From Streptomyces sp. NBC_01689 (GTDB lineage: Bacteria > Actinomycetota > Actinomycetes > Streptomycetales > Streptomycetaceae), in NCBI RefSeq assembly GCF_036250675.1, contig NZ_CP109592.1:9610001-9674000 (forward strand): a DNA stretch of 64,000 nt, in the 5' to 3' direction. Position numbers and translations under genes: made by a program. Under the pieces are notes generated by a model. The model was given only the letters and a program-made list of their open reading frames with translations. It was not told the origin of the DNA and did not search any database. The first letter of the stretch is position 1. Each line of letters opens with the position of its first letter. This document shows, piece by piece, positions 7,926 to 16,716 of the stretch.

Positions 7926-8894
7926 ATGATCGACAATTTCTTCACGATGTTTCCCGGGCAGGGCTCGCAGCGCGCGGGCATGGCCGGGCATCTGCTGCGT
8001 GAGCACCCCCGCACCGCCGGACGCGTCCTGGCGCGCGCGCAGGACGCCACCGGCCTGCCGCTGACCGCGCTGTGCAGCACGGCGGGGGAGGAGGAGCTCG
8101 CCCCGACCGAGATCGCGCAGCCCGCCATCGTCGCCACCAGCCTCGCGGTCCTCGAAGTGCTGCGCGAGGAGGCCGGGTTCGTGCCGGCCGTGGTCGCCGG
8201 GCACAGCCTGGGCGAGTACACGGCACTGGTCGCCGCCGGGGTGCTGGGCGCCGACGACGCGCTGCGCCTGGTGCGCCGCCGCGGCGAGCTGATGGCCGGG
8301 GTCGCGCGCCGTGACGGCGGGTCGATGACGGCCGTGCTGGGCCTGGACCCCGGCCGGATCGAGGAGATCTGCGCCGGCTGCGCCCCGCTGGGCGTGGTGG
8401 AGATCGCCAACTACAACGAGCCGGGCCAGACGGTCGTCTCCGGGCAGCACGCCGCGGTCGAGGAGGCCGGCCGCCGGGCGCTGGCGGCGGGCGCCGAACG
8501 GGTGGTCGCGCTGAAGGTGTCGGCCCCCTTCCACTGCTCGCTGATGCGGGCGATCGAGGACGAGTTCGCCGCCGAACTGGAGCACGTCGCCTTCGCCGCG
8601 CCCCGGCTGCCCGTGATCAGCTCGGTCACCGGCACCCGGGTGCGTGACGGCGCCCACGCCCGCGATCTGCTGCGCCGTCAGCTGGCCGGTCCGGTGCGCT
8701 GGGTGGACGTGCTGGGCGCGGCGGCCGCGCTGGGGACGGGCGGCTGCCTGGAGGTCGGCCCCGGCCGGGTGCTGAGCGGCTTCGCCAACCGCACCGGCGT
8801 CCACTCCCTGGTGCGCAGCACCCACGACGCACGCCGTGTCGCCGCGCTGCTGCGCGAGCTGGGACAGGAGTCCGCGCCCGGCGCCGCCGCCTGA
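7926..8894 (+). CDS. Malonyl-CoA:ACP transacylase
   Basis: A FabD-type acyltransferase of 322 residues that loads malonyl units onto an ACP. The family starts with FPGQGSQ, the catalytic serine is S94 in GHSLGEY and the catalytic histidine is H203 in APFHCSLM. The ATG at 7926 follows AGGAACGGGG. It is the first gene of the polyketide operon and lies about 230 bp before the ACP gene. Most type II PKS clusters borrow the FabD of fatty acid synthesis, so a dedicated copy fits clusters for polyene-type chains. Confidence 0.93.
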   Translation: MIDNFFTMFPGQGSQRAGMAGHLLREHPRTAGRVLARAQDATGLPLTALCSTAGEEELAPTEIAQPAIVATSLAVLEVLREEAGFVPAVVAGHSLGEYTALVAAGVLGADDALRLVRRRGELMAGVARRDGGSMTAVLGLDPGRIEEICAGCAPLGVVEIANYNEPGQTVVSGQHAAVEEAGRRALAAGAERVVALKVSAPFHCSLMRAIEDEFAAELEHVAFAAPRLPVISSVTGTRVRDGAHARDLLRRQLAGPVRWVDVLGAAAALGTGGCLEVGPGRVLSGFANRTGVHSLVRSTHDARRVAALLRELGQESAPGAAA

Positions 8895-9121
8895 CACCCC
8901 GCCCGCCTCCCTCCCGCTCCCCGGCCTCCGCCCCTTCCGACCCCTCCGACCCTTCCGACCCCTCCGATCCGCCCGGCCCTCTCCGTCCCGTCCCTTCCGT
9001 CCTCCTGTCCCTGTCGTCCTTCGTCGTCATCCGGTCCTTCTTCTTCATCCCGTTCCCGTCCCTCCGGTGCCGGCCTTCGGTGCCGGCGCCGCGGAGCGAC
9101 CCATCCGAAAGGCAGCCAACG

Positions 9122-9544
9122 GTGTCCGAAACCCTGACTCCCACCTCGACCGACTACTTCTCCGCGGTCCAGGCCGCCATCGCCGACGCCCTGGGCATCG
9201 ACGAGTCCGAGGCGGTTGCCGAGGCCACCCTGCTCGGGCAGCTCGGCGCCGAGTCGATCGACCTGCTCGACATCCTCTTCCGCATCGAGCGCGCCACCAA
9301 GGTGAAGATCACCGTGGCCGACATCGCCGCCCTGCTCCAGGGCGGCATCCCCGACGAGGAGTTCGGTGACGAGAACGAGGTCGTCAACGACACGGGCCTC
9401 ACCCACCTGGAGAAGGTCCTGCCGCAGTTCGACCGCAGCCAGCTCGCCGAGCCGCTGACCGCCGAGGGCGTGCTGGGCCTGTTCACCGTGCAGAACCTCA
9501 CCGACCTGCTGACCGAGCGGGCCGCGGCGCAGAACGCCGCCTGA
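9122..9544 (+). CDS. Acyl carrier protein of the highly reducing type II PKS
   Basis: A 140-residue carrier protein, longer than a usual ACP (about 80). The phosphopantetheine site is S45 in LGAESIDLLDILFRIE. The ESIDLLD form resembles carriers of aryl-polyene and polyene-making type II systems. The C-terminal 60 residues (LEKVLPQF onward) form a helical extension. The GTG start at 9122 has an AAAGG site; the longer frame from 9080 lacks one. It should carry the growing polyene chain for the KS/CLF pairs downstream. Confidence 0.9.
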   Translation: MSETLTPTSTDYFSAVQAAIADALGIDESEAVAEATLLGQLGAESIDLLDILFRIERATKVKITVADIAALLQGGIPDEEFGDENEVVNDTGLTHLEKVLPQFDRSQLAEPLTAEGVLGLFTVQNLTDLLTERAAAQNAA

Positions 9545-9711
9545 CCGCTCCGTCCGGCCGGTGGCGCGCGGGCCGAAGGCGTCCCGCGCACCACCCGCAC
9601 CCCGGCCGGCCGCCCGTCGCGTCCCGGGCGGCCGCCCGGCCGGGACACGGCCCCGGTCCGCGCGGGCCCCGGCGCCGCCGCCCACCTCGTAGCAGAAACG
9701 GGAAGAGACAG

Positions 9712-10479
9712 ATGAAGCTGAAGGACCGCACCGCCCTGGTCACCGGTGCCTCACGCGGCATCGGCCGGGCCATCGCCCTGGCCCTGGCCGAGCAGGGCGC
9801 GGCCGTCGCCGTCAACTACCGCTCCCGGCAGGAGGACGCCGCCGCGGTCGTCAAGGAGATCGAGACCGCCGGCGGCCGGGCCGTGGCCGTCGGCGCCGAC
9901 GTCGCCGACCCGCAGCAGGCCGCCCGCCTGGTCCAGGAGGCCACCCGCCACCTCGGCTCCCTCGACATCCTCGTCAACAACGCGGGCACCAGCGACGACG
10001 GTCTCATCTACGACGCGCCGCCGGACGCCTGGCTGAACGTCATGAAGGTCAACTTCGGCGGCGCCTACCACTGCACACACGCCGTCCTGGAGCAGTTCAT
10101 GGCCCACGGCGACGCCACGATCGTCAACATCTCCTCGGCGATGGGCGAACGCGGCTGGATCGGCCAGGCCAACTACTCCGCCTCCAAAGGAGCGTTGAAC
10201 TCCTTCACCCGCTGCGCGGCGATCGAGCTCGCCCGCTTCGGCGTGCGCGTCAACGCGGTCCTGGCCGGCTTCACCCCGACCGACCTGGTGGAGGGGGTGA
10301 TGCAGCGCGACGGCGGCCGCAGCATCAAGCGGCAGATACCGCTGCGCCGTTTCGCCACCGTCGAGCAGGTCGCGGCGGCGGCGGTGTTCCTGGCCGGACC
10401 CGACTCCGGCTACACCACCGGCGAACTGCTCAGCGTCGACGGCGGGTTCTCCGCCCAGCTGGGCACCGGCCGTCCGTGA
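9712..10479 (+). CDS. 3-oxoacyl-ACP reductase (FabG-type SDR)
   Basis: A short-chain dehydrogenase/reductase of 255 residues with the NADPH motif TGASRGIGRA, a NNAG motif (VNNAGTSDDG) and the catalytic S142, Y155 and K159 in NISSAMGERG and NYSASKGALN. It reduces the 3-keto group after each condensation. With the dehydratases that follow it would produce conjugated double bonds, since no enoyl reductase gene is present in the operon. Confidence 0.93.
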   Translation: MKLKDRTALVTGASRGIGRAIALALAEQGAAVAVNYRSRQEDAAAVVKEIETAGGRAVAVGADVADPQQAARLVQEATRHLGSLDILVNNAGTSDDGLIYDAPPDAWLNVMKVNFGGAYHCTHAVLEQFMAHGDATIVNISSAMGERGWIGQANYSASKGALNSFTRCAAIELARFGVRVNAVLAGFTPTDLVEGVMQRDGGRSIKRQIPLRRFATVEQVAAAAVFLAGPDSGYTTGELLSVDGGFSAQLGTGRP

Positions 10480-10511
10480 CGGACCGTGAGGGAACGGAAG
10501 AAGAGACGACG

Positions 10512-10964
10512 ATGCGATTCCATCTGATCGACCGGATCGAGACCTTCACGCCGCGGGAGCACATCACCGCGCGCAAGGTCACCTCCGTCGACGAGAGCTA
10601 CTGGCAGGACACCGGGAGCGGACCGGCCATGCCCTTCGGACTGGCCCTGGAGGCGCTGTGCCAGTCGGCGACCTGGCTGATCATGCTCTCCACCGACCAC
10701 CGGCTGCGTGCCGCGCTCCTCGCCGTCGGCGAGGCCACCGCGCACCGCGCCGTCCGCCCCGGAGAGGTGCTGCGCATGCGGGCCACCATCGAGTCGATGA
10801 CCGAGGAGGCCGCCCTCCTGGACGGCACCGTGACCGCGGACGGCGAGGACGTCCTGAGCGCCGGCGGCATCCTGTGCGCGCTCATCGACGCCGAACGCCT
10901 CGACGACCCCGCCGACACCCGGCGCATGGCGCACCAGCTGCAGGGCGGAGGGCCGGTGGGATGA
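10512..10964 (+). CDS. Hotdog-fold dehydratase-like subunit lacking the catalytic histidine
   Basis: A FabA/FabZ-like hotdog protein of 150 residues. Where FabZ has HFPGxPVMPG, this protein reads YWQDTGSGPAMPFGLALEAL, so the active-site histidine is absent while the central helix (LALEALCQSATWL) is kept. A second hotdog protein with the histidine lies two genes downstream, so the two probably form a heteromeric dehydratase, as proposed for other polyene type II PKS systems. The ATG at 10512 has an adequate GGAAGAAGAG site. Its stop overlaps the KS start. Confidence 0.85.
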   Translation: MRFHLIDRIETFTPREHITARKVTSVDESYWQDTGSGPAMPFGLALEALCQSATWLIMLSTDHRLRAALLAVGEATAHRAVRPGEVLRMRATIESMTEEAALLDGTVTADGEDVLSAGGILCALIDAERLDDPADTRRMAHQLQGGGPVG

Positions 10965-12238
10965 CCCGTGTAGCCATCACCGGAGTGGGGGCCGTCACCC
11001 CGCTCGGCAACGACGCCGAGAGCACCTGGCAGGCACTGGCCGCCGGCCGCAGCGGCGTCGGCAGACTCACCACCTTCGACGCCTCCGGCTTCCCGGTGCG
11101 CATCGCCGCCCAGGTCAAGGACTTCGACGCGGCCACGGCGATCCCCGCCCGGGTGGGACGCAAACACCTTTCCCGCGTCGGCCAGTTCGGCGTCGCGGCC
11201 GCCTGGGAGGCGCTGCGCAACGCGGGCGCCGACGAACTCGGCGAGGACGTGTACCCCTTCGACGAGCGCGGCGTCGCCATGGGCGCCAGCGTCGGCCGGC
11301 CCGAACTGCAGGCCCTCCTCGACGTCGGCCACCTGCGCGCCACCACCGGCCGCCCCGACGCCTTCCTGTGCCACCCGCCGGCCGTCACCCTGACCGACGA
11401 CCAGAACGTGCCGCTGAGCGCCATGGCCCGGATGATGTCCGCGACCGGGCCGATGATCGGCATCTCCACCGCCTGCTCCGGCTCCGGGCACGCCATCGGC
11501 GAGGCCTTCCGCGCCATCCAGGAGGGCGACGCCCAGCTGATGGTCGCCGGCGGCTACGACTCCCTGACCACCTGGCTCGACCTGCTCGGCTTCAGCCTGC
11601 TGGGCGCCCTGACCGACCGCCACAACGACGACCCCGAGCACGCCTCACGGCCCTTCGACGCCGACCGCTCCGGCTTCGTGGTCGGCGAGGGCGCCGTCGC
11701 CGTGGTCCTGGAGGACCTGGACGCCGCCCGCGAGCGCGGCGCACCCGTCCTCGGCGAGGTCCTCGGCTACGGCTCCACCCTCAACGCCTGGCGCATCACC
11801 GACTCACCGCCCGACGGCTCCGGCGCGATCCAGGCCATGCAGGCCGCACTGGCCGAGTCCGGCGTGGGCACCGGCGGCATCGACTACGTCGTCGCGCACG
11901 GCACCAGCACCCACGGCAACGACCAGTCCGAGACCGTCGCCATCAAGAAGGTCTTCGCCGACGACGCCCACCGCCTGGTCGTCAGCGCCCCCAAGTCGAT
12001 GGCCGGCCACCTCACCTCCGCCAGCCTGGGCCTGGGCGTACTGGCCGCGCTCGGCGCGATCCGCCACCGCCTGGTCCCGCCCACCGTCAACCTCGACCAG
12101 CCCGACCGCGGCCTCGACCTCGACTACGTACCGCACACCGCCCGCCCGATGCCGGTGGACGCGGCCCTCATCAACGCGTTCGCGTTCGGCGGCAGCAACA
12201 CCAGCCTCGTCATCGGCGCCCCGCGGGAGGACACATGA
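10961..12238 (+). CDS. Beta-ketoacyl synthase, KS-alpha of the first KS/CLF pair
   Basis: A 425-residue KS with the full catalytic triad: C172 in STACSGSGHA, H313 in VAHGTSTHGN and H350 in KSMAGHLTS. It performs decarboxylative condensation on the ACP-bound chain. The start overlaps the previous stop (ATGA) and the end overlaps the next start, so translation is coupled. The CLF partner (12750-14039) follows after one small dehydratase gene, an interrupted order compared with aromatic type II PKSs. Confidence 0.94.
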   Translation: MTRVAITGVGAVTPLGNDAESTWQALAAGRSGVGRLTTFDASGFPVRIAAQVKDFDAATAIPARVGRKHLSRVGQFGVAAAWEALRNAGADELGEDVYPFDERGVAMGASVGRPELQALLDVGHLRATTGRPDAFLCHPPAVTLTDDQNVPLSAMARMMSATGPMIGISTACSGSGHAIGEAFRAIQEGDAQLMVAGGYDSLTTWLDLLGFSLLGALTDRHNDDPEHASRPFDADRSGFVVGEGAVAVVLEDLDAARERGAPVLGEVLGYGSTLNAWRITDSPPDGSGAIQAMQAALAESGVGTGGIDYVVAHGTSTHGNDQSETVAIKKVFADDAHRLVVSAPKSMAGHLTSASLGLGVLAALGAIRHRLVPPTVNLDQPDRGLDLDYVPHTARPMPVDAALINAFAFGGSNTSLVIGAPREDT

Positions 12239-12753
12239 CCACCACCGCCCCCCGGACCGGCGCCGCCCCCGCGCGCACGGCCCCCGGGCAGACCACCGCC
12301 GACGACGCCGCTGCCGTGCGGGCCGCCGCCCTCACCCGGGCACAGGCGCGGGCCGCCGGCGCCCAGGCGGTGCCGGCCTTCGACCGGCTGCTGGAACTCG
12401 TGGAGGGCGAACGGGCCGTGGCCGTCCGCAACGTGCCCGCCACCCTGGCCTGCTTCACCGCCCACTTCCCCCGCCACCCCGTCCTGCCCGGCGTCCTGCT
12501 GCTGGAGAGCCTCACCGCACTGGCCCGCGCCGCCGCCGGCCCCGGCTCCTGGCACCTGGCCGCCGTGCGCGGGGTGCGCTTCAAGCACTTCGTCGGCCCC
12601 GGCGACCAGGTGCACCTCACCGTCGAGGTGAGCCGGCACAGCCCCCGGCAGACCGAATGCCGGGCCACCGCCCGGGTCGGGGACCGGGTGGTCGCCACCG
12701 TCCGCGCCCTGACCCTGGCCGGCGCCACCACGACCCGGGAGGGCACAGCATGA
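12235..12753 (+). CDS. FabZ-type 3-hydroxyacyl-ACP dehydratase, catalytic subunit
   Basis: A hotdog protein of 172 residues with the FabZ active-site motif HFPRHPVLPG (H77) and the helix GVLLLESLTALARAA. About 50 alanine-rich N-terminal residues precede the fold. It overlaps both neighbours by four bases. It is the best candidate for the catalytic half of the dehydratase whose other half (10512-10964) lacks the histidine. Confidence 0.88.
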   Translation: MTTTAPRTGAAPARTAPGQTTADDAAAVRAAALTRAQARAAGAQAVPAFDRLLELVEGERAVAVRNVPATLACFTAHFPRHPVLPGVLLLESLTALARAAAGPGSWHLAAVRGVRFKHFVGPGDQVHLTVEVSRHSPRQTECRATARVGDRVVATVRALTLAGATTTREGTA

Positions 12754-14039
12754 GCGAGCAGCGCCGCCGCGTGATGGTCACCGGCATCGGCCTGATGACC
12801 GCGATCGGCCAGAGCGCCGCCGAGACCTGGGACAGCCTGCTGGAGGGCCGCTGCGGCATCGGCCCGCTGCGCGCCTACGACCCGGCCCCGCTGCGCACCG
12901 GCATCGGCGCCGAGATCCACGGCTTCGACCCCGCCCAGTGGGCCGGCCGGCGCACCCTGCGCATGCTGTGCCGCGGCGACCAGCTGGCCCTGGCCGGCGC
13001 CACCCTCGCCCTGCGCGACGCGGGCCTGGACGGCGAGAGCGACCTGGGACAGCGCACCGGGCTCTTCCTCGGCAGCAACAAGGAAATGCCCCGCATGGAC
13101 GAACTCATCACCCAGCTCCAGGCCGTCCGCGCCGACGACGGCACCCCCGACCTGCACCTGCTGGGCCGCACCGCCTCCTCGGTGGTCGCCCCGCTGTTCT
13201 TCGTCGAGGGACTGCAGCCCGCCGCCGCCTTCCACATCTCCGAGAAGTACGGCATCCGCGGCGCCAACGCCTACTTCGCCGGCACCGCCGACTCCGGCGC
13301 GATGGCCATCGGCCGCGCCATGCGCACCGTACGCCGCGGCGAGGCCGACGTCGTCCTCGCCGGCGGCTACGACGACGCCACCGGCTGGTGGGCGATGTCC
13401 AAGATGGACGGCCTCGGCGTCCTGAGCACCCGCACCGACCTCGGCCAGGAAGCCTTCCGCCCCTTCGACCGCGACCGCTCCGGCTCCGTGTTCGGCGAGG
13501 GCGCCGCCCTCCTCGTCCTGGAGGAACGCGGACACGCCCTGGCCCGCGGCGCCCACTGCTACGCCGAGGTCACCGGATTCGGCGCCGGCAACGACTGCGT
13601 CCGCCCGCCCAGCCCCCAGCCCCGCGCCCGCGGCCTGGCCCGCGCGATCGGCCGCGCCCTGCGCGACGCCGAACGCCCCTTCCCCGACGGCGGATACATC
13701 GCCGCACACGGCTGCGCCACCCTGCAGGGCGACGCCAGCGAGACCGTCGCCCTGCACGACGCCCTCGGCACCGCCGCCAAGTCCGCCCAGATCAGCAGCG
13801 TCAAACCGCAGACCGGCCACCTGGTCGGCGGCGCCGGCGCACTCAACGCGGCCGTCGCCGCGCTCGCCCTGGACAGCGGCACCGTGCCCGCCACCCTCAA
13901 CCTGCACCGCCCCGCCCCCGAGTGCGACCTCGACTACGTCCCGCTCAGCCCCCGCCACACCCGCCCCGACAGCGCCCTCGCCCTGGCCCGCGGCCTGGAA
14001 GGGCAGGCCGTCGCCGTCGCCCTGGGACGGCCCTCGTGA
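12750..14039 (+). CDS. Chain length factor (KS-beta) of the first pair
   Basis: A ketosynthase-fold protein of 429 residues. At the nucleophile position the sequence is AGTADSGAMAIG, with A180 in place of cysteine, so it cannot condense on its own and fits a chain length factor. The fold is otherwise well kept (VTGIGLMTAIG, FDRDRSGSVFGEGAALLVLE, VKPQTGHLVGGAGA). It pairs with the KS at 10961-12238 to set the polyene length. Confidence 0.88.
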   Translation: MSEQRRRVMVTGIGLMTAIGQSAAETWDSLLEGRCGIGPLRAYDPAPLRTGIGAEIHGFDPAQWAGRRTLRMLCRGDQLALAGATLALRDAGLDGESDLGQRTGLFLGSNKEMPRMDELITQLQAVRADDGTPDLHLLGRTASSVVAPLFFVEGLQPAAAFHISEKYGIRGANAYFAGTADSGAMAIGRAMRTVRRGEADVVLAGGYDDATGWWAMSKMDGLGVLSTRTDLGQEAFRPFDRDRSGSVFGEGAALLVLEERGHALARGAHCYAEVTGFGAGNDCVRPPSPQPRARGLARAIGRALRDAERPFPDGGYIAAHGCATLQGDASETVALHDALGTAAKSAQISSVKPQTGHLVGGAGALNAAVAALALDSGTVPATLNLHRPAPECDLDYVPLSPRHTRPDSALALARGLEGQAVAVALGRPS

Positions 14040-14353
14040 CCCGGCAACCCGACACCCCCGCCACACCCCGCACCGCACCGGCACCCGCCACACCCCACAC
14101 CGCACCGGCACCCGGCACACCCCACACCACACGGACCCCCGCCGCACCCGCCTCACCCGCGGCCCCCGACACCACCGACACAGCCCGCACAGCCGGTGCG
14201 GCCGGTCCGTCCGCGACATCCGCCGTGCCTGCCCCGCCCGCCGTGCCTGTCGCACCCGCCGCGCCGGGCATGCCTGGCACGCCCGTGACACCCGCGATAC
14301 CCGCAACAGCTGGAATGCCCGCACCACACGGCATCCCCGAAAGGAGTGCGGCC
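14036..14353 (+). other. In-frame Pro/Ala/Thr-rich stretch ahead of the KS-CLF fusion
   Basis: A GTG overlaps the stop of the CLF gene (GTGA) and opens a frame that runs without a stop into the next KS. It would encode about 106 residues of low-complexity Pro/Ala/Thr sequence, with repeats of APATPHT and APGTPHT. The ATG at 14354 has a strong ribosome site (AAAGGAG), so the stretch is either untranslated spacer or an optional disordered N-terminal tail. The sequence alone does not decide. Confidence 0.55.
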
Positions 14354-16714
14354 ATGACCGACGTCTACGACCACGACACCCGGCCGGACGCCGCGGCCCG
14401 GCCCCGGACCGTGGTGGTCTGCGGCATCGGCGCCGTGACCGCCCAGGGCGAGGGCGCCACGGCGCTGTGGGAGGGCATCCGGGCCGGGCATTCCGCCATC
14501 GGCCCGGTACGCGGCATGCCGATGGACGGCTACGGCACGGCCATCGGCGGCGAGGTGCGCAACCCCTCCCGGCCCGCCTACGACTACCTCGCCTCCTTCG
14601 GCGGCCGCGAACGCGAACCGGCGATGGACTTCGCGCTGACCGCCGCCCAGGAGGCGATGGCCGGCGCCGGCCTCGCCTCGCTGCCCGCCGAACGCTGGGG
14701 CGTCGCCTTCGGCTCCTGCAACGGAGGCCTGCGCACCGCCGAGAAACTCGCCCGCCGCAGCCGCGAGGGCACCGCGCCCCCCGACGACGGCCGGCACTAC
14801 CTGCTGGTGCCCCCGCAGGCCATCGCCGAGGCACTCAGCAGCGCCTTTTCCCTCAAGGGCCCCGCACTGAGCGTCAACACCGCCTGCGCCTCCGGCGCCC
14901 ACGCCATCGCCCACGCCGCCGAGGCGATCTCCGCCGGCCGCGCGGACGCGATGCTCGCCGGCGGCAGCGACGCCTTCACCGAGACCGCCTTCGCCGGCTT
15001 CACCAGCCTGCAGTCCCTGTCCACCAAGCCCGCCGCCCCCTACTCCAAGGACCGCGACGGCCTCTCCCTCGGCGAGGGCGCCGGCATGCTGGTCCTCGCC
15101 GAGGAGTCCGTGGCACGCGCCGCCGGCGCCCCCATCCTCGCCGAGGTCCTGGGCTACGGCCTGTCCGCCGACGGCTACCACGCCACCGCCCCGCACCCCG
15201 AGGGCGAAGGCGCCGCCCGCGCCATCCGCGGCGCCCTGAAGGCCGCCGGCATCACCCCGCAGGACGTCGGCTACATCAACGGCCACGGCACCGGTACCCC
15301 CAAGAACGACTCCGCCGAGTCCAACGCCGTGCGCGCCGCGTTCGGCGAGGCCGCCGACAAGACCGCGCTCAGCAGCTCCAAGTCGATGATCGGCCACCTG
15401 CTCGGCGCGGCCGGCGCGGTCGAGGCCATCGTCACCGTCCAGGCCCTCGTCGAACAGACCGCCCCGCCGACCGCCAACTTCACCGGCACCGACCCCAAAT
15501 GCGGACTCGACGCCGTCCCCGACACCGGCCGCGAACTGGCCATGAACGCCGCCCTGTCCAACAACTTCGCCTTCGCCGGCGCCAACGCCTGCGTCGCCTT
15601 CGGCTGGCCGTCGGGCCGCCGCTTCTCCGTACCGGCCCCGCCCGCCGCGGAGAAGGTCGTCATCACCGGCGGCGCCGCCATCACCGCCGCCGGCGAAGGC
15701 CCGGACGCCCTGTGGGAGGCCTGGCAGCGCGGCACACGGCTGGGCGGCGAAGAGGACGGACTGCACGTCGCCCGCGCCGACTTCGACCCCGCCGCCCACA
15801 TCGGCGCCCGCGACCGCCGCCGCATGGACCGCCTCTCCCAGCTCGCCGTCGCCTCCTGCCGCGCCGCCCTCGCCCACGCGGGACTGGACGCCGACGAACA
15901 CACCGGCGTCGTCCTGGGCACCGGGCTCGGCCCGATGCGCAGCATCGAGGACTTCCTGCTGCCCGTCCTGGACGGCTGCCCCGCCGAGGGCAGCCCGGCC
16001 GTCTTCCCCAACACCGTCTTCAACGCCGCCGCCGGCCAGGTCGCCATGCACGTCGGCGCCAAGGGCCCCACCTCCACCGTGACCACCGGCCACGCGGCCG
16101 GCGCCTCCGCCCTGACCGTCGCCCACGACCTGCTGCTGCAGCACCGCGCCGACGCCGTCCTGTGCCCCGCCGTCGAGGACCTCTCCCCGGGCGTCCTGAC
16201 CGCCTACCGCGGCCTGCCGCTGTTCACCGACACCGGCTACACCCTCGCCGAGGCCGGCATCACCCTGGTCCTGGAACGCGAGTCCAGCGCCCGTGCCCGC
16301 GGCGCCCGCATCCTGGCCGAGTTCGCCGGCCACGGCACCGCCGGCGACGCGGCCGGCGTCGGACGCTGGGACGAGGACGGCGACGGCGTCGAACGCGCCA
16401 TGCACGCGGCCCTCGGCCACGCCGGGGTCCACCCCCGCGACATCACCGCGATCTGGGCCAACGCCGCCGGCCTCACCCGCGCCGACGCCCCCGAGGCACG
16501 GGCCACCGGCCGGCTCGCCGCCGCGTCCGGCTGCCCCGTGCACACCCCCAAGCAGACCCTCGGTGAACCCGTCGGCGCGGGCGCCCAGCTCGCCGCCCTC
16601 CTCGCCGTCACCGGCTGGCAGCACCACACCACCGCCGGCCCGGTCCTCATCAACAGCTCCTCCCTCGGCGGCACCCACATCAGCCTCGTCCTGCGTCCCG
16701 CAACGGAGAACTGA
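14354..16714 (+). CDS. Fused ketosynthase-chain length factor (KS-CLF) protein
   Basis: A 786-residue protein holding two ketosynthase folds. The first (about residues 20-425) is active-type: C178 in NTACASGAHA, H311 in NGHGTGTPKN and H348 in KSMIGHLLGA. The second (about 433-786) starts at KVVITGGAAITAAGEG and has TTGHAAGAS at the nucleophile position, so H580 replaces cysteine; it also lacks the HGT motif. It is therefore a KS-alpha and KS-beta joined in one chain, whereas type II systems normally encode them separately. This is the second KS/CLF set of the operon, next to a separate pair, which suggests two chain-length or substrate programs. Confidence 0.9.
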   Translation: MTDVYDHDTRPDAAARPRTVVVCGIGAVTAQGEGATALWEGIRAGHSAIGPVRGMPMDGYGTAIGGEVRNPSRPAYDYLASFGGREREPAMDFALTAAQEAMAGAGLASLPAERWGVAFGSCNGGLRTAEKLARRSREGTAPPDDGRHYLLVPPQAIAEALSSAFSLKGPALSVNTACASGAHAIAHAAEAISAGRADAMLAGGSDAFTETAFAGFTSLQSLSTKPAAPYSKDRDGLSLGEGAGMLVLAEESVARAAGAPILAEVLGYGLSADGYHATAPHPEGEGAARAIRGALKAAGITPQDVGYINGHGTGTPKNDSAESNAVRAAFGEAADKTALSSSKSMIGHLLGAAGAVEAIVTVQALVEQTAPPTANFTGTDPKCGLDAVPDTGRELAMNAALSNNFAFAGANACVAFGWPSGRRFSVPAPPAAEKVVITGGAAITAAGEGPDALWEAWQRGTRLGGEEDGLHVARADFDPAAHIGARDRRRMDRLSQLAVASCRAALAHAGLDADEHTGVVLGTGLGPMRSIEDFLLPVLDGCPAEGSPAVFPNTVFNAAAGQVAMHVGAKGPTSTVTTGHAAGASALTVAHDLLLQHRADAVLCPAVEDLSPGVLTAYRGLPLFTDTGYTLAEAGITLVLERESSARARGARILAEFAGHGTAGDAAGVGRWDEDGDGVERAMHAALGHAGVHPRDITAIWANAAGLTRADAPEARATGRLAAASGCPVHTPKQTLGEPVGAGAQLAALLAVTGWQHHTTAGPVLINSSSLGGTHISLVLRPATEN

Positions 16715-16716
16715 CC

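Noticed and set aside
12210..14834. Very long minus-strand open frame opposite the CLF gene (about 870 codons)
   Set aside because: It mirrors the codon bias of the plus-strand gene, is Arg/Gly/Ala-rich without any domain and has no ribosome site. High-GC actinobacterial genes routinely open such antisense frames.
14153..16678. Minus-strand frame opposite the fused KS-CLF (about 840 codons)
   Set aside because: Glycine/valine/alanine-rich translation with no recognisable motif, exactly antisense to a clear ketosynthase gene.
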